Positions 1 through 6,503 of a stretch of 13,526 bases of DNA are shown one piece after another. The DNA lies in NCBI GenBank assembly GCA_030849075.1, contig JASAOO010002915.1, positions 1-13,526 on the forward strand, in the 5' to 3' direction. Source of the stretch: Zelonia costaricensis. Its lineage: Eukaryota > Euglenozoa > Kinetoplastea > Trypanosomatida > Trypanosomatidae. The notes below the pieces were generated by a model. It was not told the DNA's origin and searched no databases. It worked only from the letters and a program-made list of their open reading frames with translations. The translations under genes and the position numbers were made by a program. Numbering within the stretch: the stretch's first letter is position 1; each line of letters begins with the position of its first letter.

Positions 1-104
1 ATGGCGCAGGCGGCCATGAGATGGCGACGGTGTTTGCCCGCTTCCACGACCCGACGTCTGTGAGCCTCTTTGCGAGCTTCTGCATTGGCCAGATCCGGCG
101 GTGA
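1..104 (+). CDS. cytochrome b5-domain protein, C-terminal end only (copy 1)
   Basis: This is the 3' end of a gene whose 5' part lies outside the window. Reading from base 3 gives GAGGHEMATVFARFHDPTSV and then an ending in GQIRR, with a TGA stop at 102-104. It aligns without gaps to the last 33 residues of the complete cytochrome b5-domain protein at 1606-2253. The His encoded at 45-47 corresponds to the second axial haem ligand of the b5 fold; the HPGG ligand region is not in the window. Upstream of base 42 the two copies are only about 63% identical (15 differences in 41 bases), but 42-131 is identical to 2191-2280, including 27 bases past the stop. The two genes are therefore tandem paralogues. 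Identity as a b5-domain protein rests on that alignment and is fairly secure; its N-terminus and membrane anchor cannot be judged. Confidence 0.85.
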   Translation, partial: GAGGHEMATVFARFHDPTSVSLFASFCIGQIRR

Positions 105-422
105 GGGAGGATGGCGGCCGAAGGTGCGTGCTTGCAGGCGCGACTCGCTTCCCGTTGGTGCTTGCTTGGCTCAATGGTGCCGTACTCGAGCGTACCGACG
201 TCTGTTTATGTGTTTGTGTGTGTGCATGCAAGCGACTCAGCTGTGCGTTGAACCTTGTCGTTTCTCTTCCGGCCACTCGTGGCTCTGCTCTGTTCACTTC
301 GTGGTGGATGATCCGACGCGGCGTGCGGCACGTCTCCTTCTTTTTCCGAGTGTGGGTGATGATCACTGCCTCGCAGCCTGCCTGCCAACGGGCAGTCTGC
401 GGCCCATGAGCCCCCAGAACAC

Positions 423-452
423 GGGGGGAGGGGCGGGGGGCGGCGGCGGCGG
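423..452 (+). other. G-run cluster (possible G-quadruplex) in copy 1 3' region
   Basis: Runs of 6, 4 and 6 G, each separated by a single base, are followed by four GG pairs spaced by C. Three runs of four or more G plus GG pairs make this quadruplex-prone on the + (RNA-like) strand, although it lacks a fourth run of three G. Any function is unknown. Confidence 0.45.
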
Positions 453-601
453 TGTGTGAAGATGCGCATCCTTCCTTCACCTGTTGCGTCGTGGGTGCTG
501 CACGTGTGTCTGCCGCCCTTCTTCTGTTGCTGCTTATGTGTGTGTGTCGCTCAATTCTTCTTCTTCGTCAAGGTGGGAGGCGGGGCTACCACCTCTTGCA
601 C

Positions 602-630
602 GCGTGTGTTTGTGTGTGCGTGTGTGTAGG
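602..630 (+). repeat. GT-rich microsatellite-like tract
   Basis: An imperfect GT run interrupted by TTT and GC. Similar GT or CA tracts recur in every intergenic region of the window, as is common in Leishmania UTRs and spacers. Confidence 0.7.
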
Positions 631-1470
631 GCGCCCATACCCATCGTACGTTTCTGTTTTCTTCTCCGAACCTCACCTCTACTGTCTAGCCCGCCCTTAC
701 CACTCCCCCACCTCCGCAAACGCGTCGTAAACGCGTGAGGTTTGGCGAGTTGTTCTCTCCTTGCTCCCACCCCTTTCCCCCTCGGCTCCCGCGTCATGCA
801 CGACGGCGGATGCAAAAACATTAAGCCAACGCAGTACACCAAACACTCCCCCAACCGCACAAAGGGGGTGTCGCAGCTCGTGGTGCCACAGTGCCAGCCC
901 TCGGCGAAGGCTCAAGAAAAGTCATGGGGGCACACGAAGAAGTGATCGCCTGTACGTGCGCTAGATCACGACGCTGGAGTCCGCACAAAAGCCCACTGCA
1001 GCCGCTGCCTAAGGCCGTGAGAATCACCACCCGGGCTGCCGACGTGATCAACTCGATGCTTTCTGCTCGTCGCTGCCTTCTCCAACGGTTCGCCCCCCCC
1101 GCCTCTGACTGTTTATTCGTGTTTTGGGTTCGGCGTGCGACGGTGATGGAGGCCCTGCACCCCCCCTCCCCTCTCCACACAGGCACACGCACCATCCCCT
1201 TCTGATCTCCCCGGTACCTTCCCCTCCACCCAAAGTGTGTGCGTGTGTCTGTGGCGCGTCCAGACGCTGTCGAGCCCGTTCACCGCGGCCCCCGCGGCAC
1301 GTCGATCCCTGTCGAACTGCCTTTTTTGCCCCCCCACCCTCCCCGCCGCCGCTCGCGCGCGCGCTCTCTCGTCTCGCGCGGCCCGTTGTGTGCGCTGCGT
1401 GCCGCCTGAGGCAGCTGTCACCAGACGACGGCGTTGCCCAGGCCGCTGCGGGCCCCGCACACCTGCCCAC

Positions 1471-1543
1471 ACGTGCACCCTCCCCCGCTCTTATTGTCCT
1501 TCGCGTTGCGTTCCTTGGCCGCTGCCCGACTTGCCCGCCAGAG
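1471..1543 (+). promoter_or_regulatory. predicted trans-splice acceptor region for the b5 gene
   Basis: A pyrimidine-rich stretch ends at adjacent AG dinucleotides at 1540-1541 and 1542-1543. No AG and no ATG lie between there and the ATG at 1606, so spliced-leader addition here gives a 5'UTR of about 63 nt and makes 1606 the first start codon. Prediction from sequence pattern only. Confidence 0.6.
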
Positions 1544-1605
1544 GGCCGTCGCGGTGCTCCCATTCTCGTGCGACCATCTCACCCCCTTCCTCGTCCTTTT
1601 GCATA

Positions 1606-2253
1606 ATGGCGGCCCCCGCAGTCACCTCCACGTGCGGCGGCCCCGGTGTACGCTTCCCATTCCCTGGTGCAACACTCAGCCCGCTGCACTTTCCTCCTGT
1701 GCCCCCGCCGTACGGGCACCACAGGCGGCAGTACTTGCTCACACTGGTGACTGTCCTGCTCGCCCTCTGCACGTGGGTGGTGCTCGACTGGACCGACACG
1801 ATCCGCCTCCTGCCGGACTTGCGCCACGGCGGGCCGTCCCCATGCACAGCGAACCTGTCGGCAGCGTCTTCATCGGTCTCTGCGGCGGAGCTCCCTCAGT
1901 CTTCCCCCCATCGTGGCGTTGTCGCAAGCGCCGGCGATCCGCAGGGCGCTGCGGCTGCCACGGCGAAGCAGAGCGTCGCGAGCTTCTACGCGGAGGCCGG
2001 CAACTTCCGCTGCCCGCAGCCGCAGCGGTACACCAAGGCCGAGGTGGCGCGGCACGCCACGGAGGACGACCTGTGGATCGTGGTGGACGGCAACGTGCTG
2101 GACGTGAGCGGCTTCTCGCAGCAGCACCCCGGCGGCCCGGTGCTGGTGACCACTGCAGGTGGTCACGACATGGCCGCGGTATTTGCTCAGTTCCACGACC
2201 CGACGTCTGTGAGCCTCTTTGCGAGCTTCTGCATTGGCCAGATCCGGCGGTGA
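1606..2253 (+). CDS. membrane-anchored cytochrome b5-domain protein (copy 2)
   Basis: A 215-residue protein with a C-terminal cytochrome b5 haem-binding domain at about 142-213. The domain opens with YTKAEVARH and has DDLWIVVDGNVLDVSGF followed by HPGG. His174 (in HPGG) and His197 (in FHDP) are the expected axial haem ligands, 23 residues apart as is usual for b5. Residues 1-42 are Pro-rich and end in HHRRQ; residues 43-60 are a single hydrophobic segment likely to be a membrane anchor or signal anchor. A Ser/Ala-rich linker (about 80-130) joins anchor and domain, so the b5 domain probably faces one side of a membrane on a flexible tether. Classic microsomal b5 is anchored at its C-terminus, so this N-anchored layout is different. 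The frame stays open upstream to 1237 but has no earlier ATG after the predicted splice site, so 1606 is chosen. The likely role is electron transfer to an unknown partner. A tandem paralogue ends at 104. Confidence 0.88.
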   Translation: MAAPAVTSTCGGPGVRFPFPGATLSPLHFPPVPPPYGHHRRQYLLTLVTVLLALCTWVVLDWTDTIRLLPDLRHGGPSPCTANLSAASSSVSAAELPQSSPHRGVVASAGDPQGAAAATAKQSVASFYAEAGNFRCPQPQRYTKAEVARHATEDDLWIVVDGNVLDVSGFSQQHPGGPVLVTTAGGHDMAAVFAQFHDPTSVSLFASFCIGQIRR

Positions 2254-2280
2254 GGGAGGATGGCGGCCGAAGGTGCGTGC
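2191..2280 (+). repeat. 90-bp block identical to 42-131
   Basis: This block covers the last 20 codons and stop of the b5 gene plus 27 bases of 3'UTR, and matches 42-131 at every base. Identity stops sharply at both ends: about 63% in the 41 bases before it, and no obvious similarity after it. It is a direct repeat with an offset of 2149 bases. Confidence 0.95.
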
Positions 2281-2361
2281 GCCACGTTTCGCGTCGCCGT
2301 ATGGCCTCCTCGCGCGTGCACGAGGTCGCGCAGGTAGGGGAGGGGTCGTACTGAGCGTTGA

Positions 2362-2390
2362 CCCCCCCCCTCCCCTTCCCCGGTGCCCCC
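2362..2390 (-). other. G-quadruplex motif on the minus strand
   Basis: On the + strand there are C runs of 9, 4, 4 and 5 separated by 1, 2 and 4 bases. The minus strand therefore carries four runs of at least four G with short loops, a canonical intramolecular quadruplex pattern. It lies about 110 bases after the b5 stop, on the template strand for transcription. Function is unknown. Confidence 0.6.
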
Positions 2391-3179
2391 TTTGTGTGTC
2401 CTCGTGTGTGTCTGCATTCTAGGGGTCGACACATGAAAGGGGGGAGGGTACGTAATCCTTGAGACGGCGAAGCAGTGCACCGACTTGGTTGCCCGCTCCG
2501 GGGCCGCGAGGATCATCGCAGCGCATCACACGCACCCTCGTATCACCCCCTTCGGGAGGACGGCTGGCACAGTGGTGCCGCTCCGACGCCTTCTCCCGTT
2601 TCCCCCCTTGTTAACTCTGTGTGCGCACGTGGTGCAGCTGCTCGCATGCCTTCGCCCGCTCACACCGTGGCCATCACCGCAGCTGCGGTGCCGGTGCCGG
2701 TGCCGCATCCACCCCCCTTACCCTCACTTAATCGCTTGCAGAGTCACGTCTTCCACGTCGCCTCGGCTTCTCCATCCTTCTGTGTAACTTGTGGAGCCGC
2801 TTCTTGCGCGGTGTCACACTGTGCGCTGCTTCACCACTCCGCTTTCTCTTCTTGGGCGTCGCCTATCTGGGTGCCACGGAGACGAGACGCGTCCATGCAC
2901 ACAGCACCGTGACACGTACGTGAGCGTGTGCGTATGCTGGTGTGCGTGCTTGCGATATGTGCGTCTCTGGATGGCAACATCCAATACGGGGATGACGGGC
3001 AGACAAGACGCCTCAGGGCATCCACGAAGCAACCACCTGCAGGCACCCTCACACATGTGATGCGAGGGCGCAAAGGGAGGTCGGGGGTGAATGACTGGAA
3101 CGGAGCCGGCGGCAAAGCCTTCTCTGTCGAGCAGCCGCTCGCAACGATGCCTCTGCTTCCCGCTGGCGTCTACGACGAT

Positions 3180-3196
3180 GCTCCGCAAAGCGGAGC
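3180..3196 (+). other. short perfect hairpin
   Basis: GCTCCGC and GCGGAGC form a 7-bp stem around an AAA loop. It sits in the spacer and has no U-run after it, so it is not a bacterial-type terminator. It may be chance. Confidence 0.4.
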
Positions 3197-3494
3197 GACA
3201 ACGACCACCACGACAATGTACACACACCCACACACACACGACAGCGCGTCGTTCTGCCTTTCCCTGTTCTCTTCAGCATGTTCCATCTCCCTTGCACTTG
3301 TTTCGCTCACCGTTCAACTCCATGTGCCCTCGCGGCACCCCACACTCACCGCCGCCGCGCGTGCTGTGTACACCGGCGCCAGCACCACTCCTCCACCCCC
3401 CCTCTTCGTCGACACTCAAATACGGAAGCGCCTCTCTCTCTCTATCGTCAATACGCCCCTTGTGCTCCATTCTTGATTCACCGGTTTCCGTCCA

Positions 3495-3526
3495 CCTCGT
3501 TGATTCATTGCCGTCTTCTTCTTCAG
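3495..3526 (+). promoter_or_regulatory. predicted trans-splice acceptor for the lactone oxidase gene
   Basis: A T/C-rich run ends in TTCTTCTTCAG, with the AG at 3525-3526. Alternative AGs lie at 3547-3548 and 3585-3586. From any of them the first ATG is 3736. A second strong pyrimidine tract (3641-3712) is not followed by an AG until 3746-3747, inside the coding region, so it is probably part of the 5'UTR. Confidence 0.5.
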
Positions 3527-3603
3527 CTTCTTTTACACTGCTTGTCAGCCTGGGGCTCCCGTCTTGGACCTGCTTGGACACTCCAGCACCAACACGGACG
3601 TCG

Positions 3604-3623
3604 ACACACACACACACACACAC
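3604..3623 (+). repeat. (AC)10 microsatellite
   Basis: A perfect 20-base AC repeat in the predicted 5'UTR of the lactone oxidase gene. Length variation between strains would be expected. Confidence 0.9.
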
Positions 3624-3735
3624 GCACCGGCTTTTATCCCCGCCCCCGCCATCGCTTCTTCCCCTCTTCTGTTCGACCTCCTCTGCTCTCCCCTCCCCCT
3701 TCTCTCTCCTTTGCACGTGCCGATACGCGTGCACC

Positions 3736-5292
3736 ATGTACGCGCAGCGCCAGACGAACCGGTGGACGAACCTGGCTGAGATCGGCGCCTGCCACCCTGC
3801 GCACCACCACTACCCCACCAGCACCGCCGAGGTGCAGCGGACGGTGGAGTACGTGCGGGCGCAGAAGGGCAAGTGCCGCGTCGCCGGCGCGGGCAAGAGC
3901 CCGAACAGCTCCACCTTCACCAACGATCATCTTATTCACATGGACCGCATGAGCCGAGTCATTCGCATTGACGTGGCTGCCCGCACCATGACGTGTGAGG
4001 CCGGCGCGGTCATGGAGCACGTGATGAAGGAGCTGGACAAGGTCGGGCTCATGATGCGCTGCGTGCCGTCCTTTGTGCAGACCACTGTGGGTGGCTGCAT
4101 CGGCACGGCGACGCACAGCAGTGGCATCGAGTGCCACAGCTTGTCCGACTACGTGCGCGGCCTGACCCTTGTGGACGGCCAGGCGCAGGTGCGGACGCTG
4201 GTGGCCAGCAAGGACGACGCTGTGCTGCGGCTGGCGGCGTGCCACCTCGGCGTGATGGGCATCATCACGGAAGTGACGCTCGAGGTGCACCCGCGCATTC
4301 AGTGGAAGCTGGTCAGCAAGCCCCTCTCCATGGCGGACGCAACCAACGCCGCGCTGGTGGCTGAGAAGGTGCGCACCTGGGCCTATTATCGCTGGTGGTG
4401 GGTGCCGCACACGGATGGGTGCTACGAATCCTATGGCAGCATCGAGAGCACGGCGGTGCCGTCCGCGCAGCCACCGACGCACGACACCCTCTCTGAGCAG
4501 TACGAGACACCCACGAAGCCGCCGCCTGTGGCGGTGGCGTCCGACGAAAGGAGTGTGCCGGCCACGGTACCGGCAGCCCCCACGTCTGCTGCTGCCGCCA
4601 CGGCGACGACGCCGCCCCAGGAGAACCATCCGCTGATTGTGCGGCAGGCGCTCAAGTACATGGCCACGAACTTTGTGCGCCACCAGGTGGTGGAGTGGAG
4701 TCTGTGGGCGGCGTGCAAGTACCCGGTGCTCCAGCCGTACATCAACAAGGCCTACCGCAGCATCTTCTTCTCGGAGCCGCAGGTGCAGCGCGGGTCGGCG
4801 CTGGAGTGCTTCACCTTCGACTGCCTCTTCAAGCAGTGGGCGAACGAGTGGGCCATCGATGCCGCCCGCGCCGTCGAGGCCTTCAACCACCTGCGCGAGA
4901 TGATTGATCGGGAGGGCATGCTCGTCCACTTCCCAGTGGAGTTCCGCTTCACCGCGCCAGACGCGACGGACATGTCGCCGGCGGTGGGGCGGCCGACGTG
5001 CTGGCTGGGGATTGTGATGTACCGCCCGCACCTGGTGGAGGCCCGCGACACGCGGCGCTACTACGACGGCTTCTGCCGCCTGATGGAGAAGATGGACGGG
5101 CGGCCGCACTGGGCCAAGTACTACGACTGGGGCCACCGCGAGATGTCGAAGGCGTACGGGCAGCACTGGGAGCGCTTCCTGGAGCTGCGCCGCCAGATGG
5201 ACCCCGACGGCATCTTCGTAAACCAGTGGTTCAGCAACATGATGTCGCCAGATCGCGTGAACAGCACCGACTCGCCCACGCAGACGGTGTAG
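3736..5292 (+). CDS. ALO: aldonolactone oxidase/dehydrogenase (D-arabinono- / L-galactono-1,4-lactone)
   Basis: A 518-residue flavoprotein that carries out the last step of ascorbate or erythroascorbate synthesis, oxidising an aldono-1,4-lactone. The N-terminus RWTNLAEIG resembles the family's TWTNW-type opening. An N-terminal FAD_binding_4 (PCMH-type) domain spans about 18-180: VAGAGKSPNSS at 49-59 is the flavin loop, VGGCIGTATHSSG at 118-130 and LGVMGIITEVTLE at 171-183 are conserved flavin-domain segments. A C-terminal ALO domain follows, with the family HWxK motif as HWAK at 458-461. Lys54 replaces the His that links FAD covalently in animal and fungal relatives; the Trypanosoma cruzi enzyme has been described as FMN-dependent and non-covalent, which fits. 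A low-complexity Pro/Ala/Thr-rich insert at about 241-297 interrupts the ALO domain. The C-terminus (SPTQTV) is not a standard glycosomal PTS1 signal and no clear PTS2 is seen. The start at 3736 is the first ATG after the predicted acceptors. The substrate cannot be decided from sequence. Confidence 0.92.
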   Translation: MYAQRQTNRWTNLAEIGACHPAHHHYPTSTAEVQRTVEYVRAQKGKCRVAGAGKSPNSSTFTNDHLIHMDRMSRVIRIDVAARTMTCEAGAVMEHVMKELDKVGLMMRCVPSFVQTTVGGCIGTATHSSGIECHSLSDYVRGLTLVDGQAQVRTLVASKDDAVLRLAACHLGVMGIITEVTLEVHPRIQWKLVSKPLSMADATNAALVAEKVRTWAYYRWWWVPHTDGCYESYGSIESTAVPSAQPPTHDTLSEQYETPTKPPPVAVASDERSVPATVPAAPTSAAAATATTPPQENHPLIVRQALKYMATNFVRHQVVEWSLWAACKYPVLQPYINKAYRSIFFSEPQVQRGSALECFTFDCLFKQWANEWAIDAARAVEAFNHLREMIDREGMLVHFPVEFRFTAPDATDMSPAVGRPTCWLGIVMYRPHLVEARDTRRYYDGFCRLMEKMDGRPHWAKYYDWGHREMSKAYGQHWERFLELRRQMDPDGIFVNQWFSNMMSPDRVNSTDSPTQTV

Positions 5293-5661
5293 GCGCGTGT
5301 GCGTGTGTTGGTCTGCAGTACTGTGAAGGCTGTCTCCCACGTCCCTCTCCCATGCCCGGCCTCGACAGCCGAAGCGCCGCCGCACGTGCTCGGTCGCTTC
5401 TTCGTGTCCCCGCTAATGGAGCCGCTCCGACTTCTCTTTGCCTTTGTTAACTTCGACATCTTGCCAACTCTGAAGAAGCTTAACGCGTTGATTTCTCTCT
5501 TTTCGTGTGTTTGTGTGCGTGTGTGTTTCGATATTGGGTGCGCGCGCGTGACGGGCTGTGCACTGTGACGGGTGTCCCCGCTTGGTGTGTCGCCTCGGCG
5601 TAGAGCGGCCCGATCACGCGCCGCGTCGCTCCCCCTCCCCCCACTCCCCCTCAACAGTGGT

Positions 5662-5895
5662 ATGACGCGAAGAAGACGGCGTCGAGCGCACTGCCTCGGC
5701 GCGGAGGTGGAGGAGGTCGCCTTTCACGGTCGTCAGCTGCGTTGCATCAAGCACGCGGCGGAGCCCCCCTCGAGGAAACCACGGTGCCCATCAGGGGCGC
5801 TAGCACATGGGCCCGTCGAAGCCTCTCCGCCTCTCAGCAGTGCCCGCAACGCAGCGCCCTCCCACGCGAAACACCGTAACCACCCGAAGACGTGA
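5662..5895 (+). CDS. candidate small basic protein, unrecognised
   Basis: A 77-residue open frame with an Arg run at the start (MTRRRRRR) followed by HCLGAEVEEVAFHGRQLRCI. It starts four bases after a pyrimidine tract and AG (5656-5657) that look like a trans-splice acceptor. Codons in the first half favour G or C in third position like the real genes nearby, while the second half is Pro/Ser/Ala-rich with mixed codon use. No domain is recognised. It could be a real short gene, a decayed gene remnant, or a chance frame within the 3'UTR of the lactone oxidase gene. Confidence 0.25.
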   Translation: MTRRRRRRAHCLGAEVEEVAFHGRQLRCIKHAAEPPSRKPRCPSGALAHGPVEASPPLSSARNAAPSHAKHRNHPKT

Positions 5896-6407
5896 AACAC
5901 GAAACGGAGAACCTGTCGGTCATGGCGCACCTCAGGCTTGGACGGTGCGAACCGCTCGACTTTGTGTTGCCCCGTTTCGCTTGCCTCTTCAGGTGTGGCG
6001 CTGTGCCATTTTTTGTTGTTGTTGCTGTGAGCACTGCCGATAGGCGAGTGTGCTACTGCCGCATTCCACACGAACATCGAATACATGAGAAGCGCACGTG
6101 GAGCGCCTGCCCTTGTCCCTCGCCACATCTCTTGAGCGCACGCGGGATCAGGGCGTCGAATGGCTCGATGTGCCACACGGAAGTCGATTTCCTTTGCCGC
6201 TCGTGGCGTCGTGTTGCGCCTCTACTGCGCGTGCGCGGTGGTAACTCTGCCACCCCGCACCATCTCTGTTGAAGCCCTGTTGCGCATGGACTCTGCTGTA
6301 CGCATCTTTCCGCCCGCCCCTCTTGCGTTTCTCACCCCTCCCCCACACACCTCAGCCCGCTATTCAATCGGCGCGCCAGTGCCGTCCCCCCCCCCGCCGA
6401 CACGGTC

Positions 6408-6444
6408 GATCTCTGCTCTCGTTTGTTTCTTCTTCTCCGCACAG
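6408..6444 (+). promoter_or_regulatory. predicted trans-splice acceptor for SDA1
   Basis: A strong T/C tract ends in TTCTTCTCCGCACAG, with the AG at 6443-6444. The first ATG after it is 6504, giving a 59-nt 5'UTR and excluding the in-frame extension that starts with TTG at 6423. Confidence 0.7.
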
Positions 6445-6503
6445 GGCTCACTCCCGCCGCACCCCTTCTCAACGATCCAAATCTCCTCTGTGTACTGCCT
6501 GTC

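Larger units (their letters stand above)
105..1605. other. intergenic region between the two cytochrome b5 genes
   Basis: About 1.5 kb without a convincing gene. It should hold the 3'UTR of copy 1 and the 5'UTR and splice acceptor of copy 2. It contains GT-rich stretches near 210-232, 602-630 and 1234-1252, a G-run cluster at 423-452, and long C/T-rich tracts from about 1090 onward. Open frames here lack an ATG or the G/C third-position bias of the real genes, and several depend on GTG starts. No RNA gene was recognised. Confidence 0.7.
2254..3735. other. intergenic region between the b5 gene and the lactone oxidase gene
   Basis: About 1.5 kb of 3'UTR, spacer and 5'UTR. It contains a C-run cluster (2362-2390), G-rich runs near 2337-2345 and 2439-2447, a short GCCGGT repeat (about 2688-2707), a perfect small hairpin (3180-3196), CA tracts near 3219-3240 and 3604-3623, and long C/T tracts before the downstream gene. 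Open frames, including a long one that runs into the lactone oxidase from 3091, have codon use unlike real genes here. No RNA gene was recognised. Confidence 0.7.
5293..6503. other. intergenic region between the lactone oxidase and SDA1 genes
   Basis: About 1.2 kb. It holds a GT-rich tract near 5507-5527, C-rich tracts at about 5630-5651 followed by an AG and a short open frame (listed separately as a candidate), a TTG/TTGT run near 6011-6025, and the pyrimidine tract and acceptor of SDA1. The rest shows no coding pattern and no recognised RNA gene. Confidence 0.65.

Noticed and set aside
1237..1605. N-terminal extension of the b5 protein
   Set aside because: Begins with GTG, passes through C/T-rich sequence and the predicted splice acceptor, and has no ATG before 1606.
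2475..2912. 145-residue open frame after the b5 gene
   Set aside because: Begins with GTG and has mixed codon use and low-complexity Pro/Val/Ser sequence; no evidence of a gene.
3180..3196. Rho-independent terminator
   Set aside because: The hairpin lacks a T run, and bacterial terminators do not apply to a trypanosomatid chromosome.
3091..3735. 215-residue N-terminal extension of the lactone oxidase
   Set aside because: Translates pyrimidine tracts and a CA repeat into Ser/Pro/Leu and Thr-His runs, lies across predicted splice acceptors, and the family starts near residue 1 of the chosen frame.
5287..5292. Glycosomal targeting signal on the lactone oxidase
   Set aside because: The C-terminus TV is not a PTS1 tripeptide of the SKL type, and no PTS2 pattern was found near the N-terminus, so a glycosomal location is not supported by the sequence alone.
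3634..5385. 583-residue open frame on the minus strand
   Set aside because: It lies opposite the lactone oxidase gene and is an artefact of G/C third-position bias. It is rich in Arg, His and Val with no domain.
6423..6503. 27-residue N-terminal extension of SDA1
   Set aside because: Starts at TTG and lies mostly in the splice tract; 6504 is the first ATG after the acceptor.
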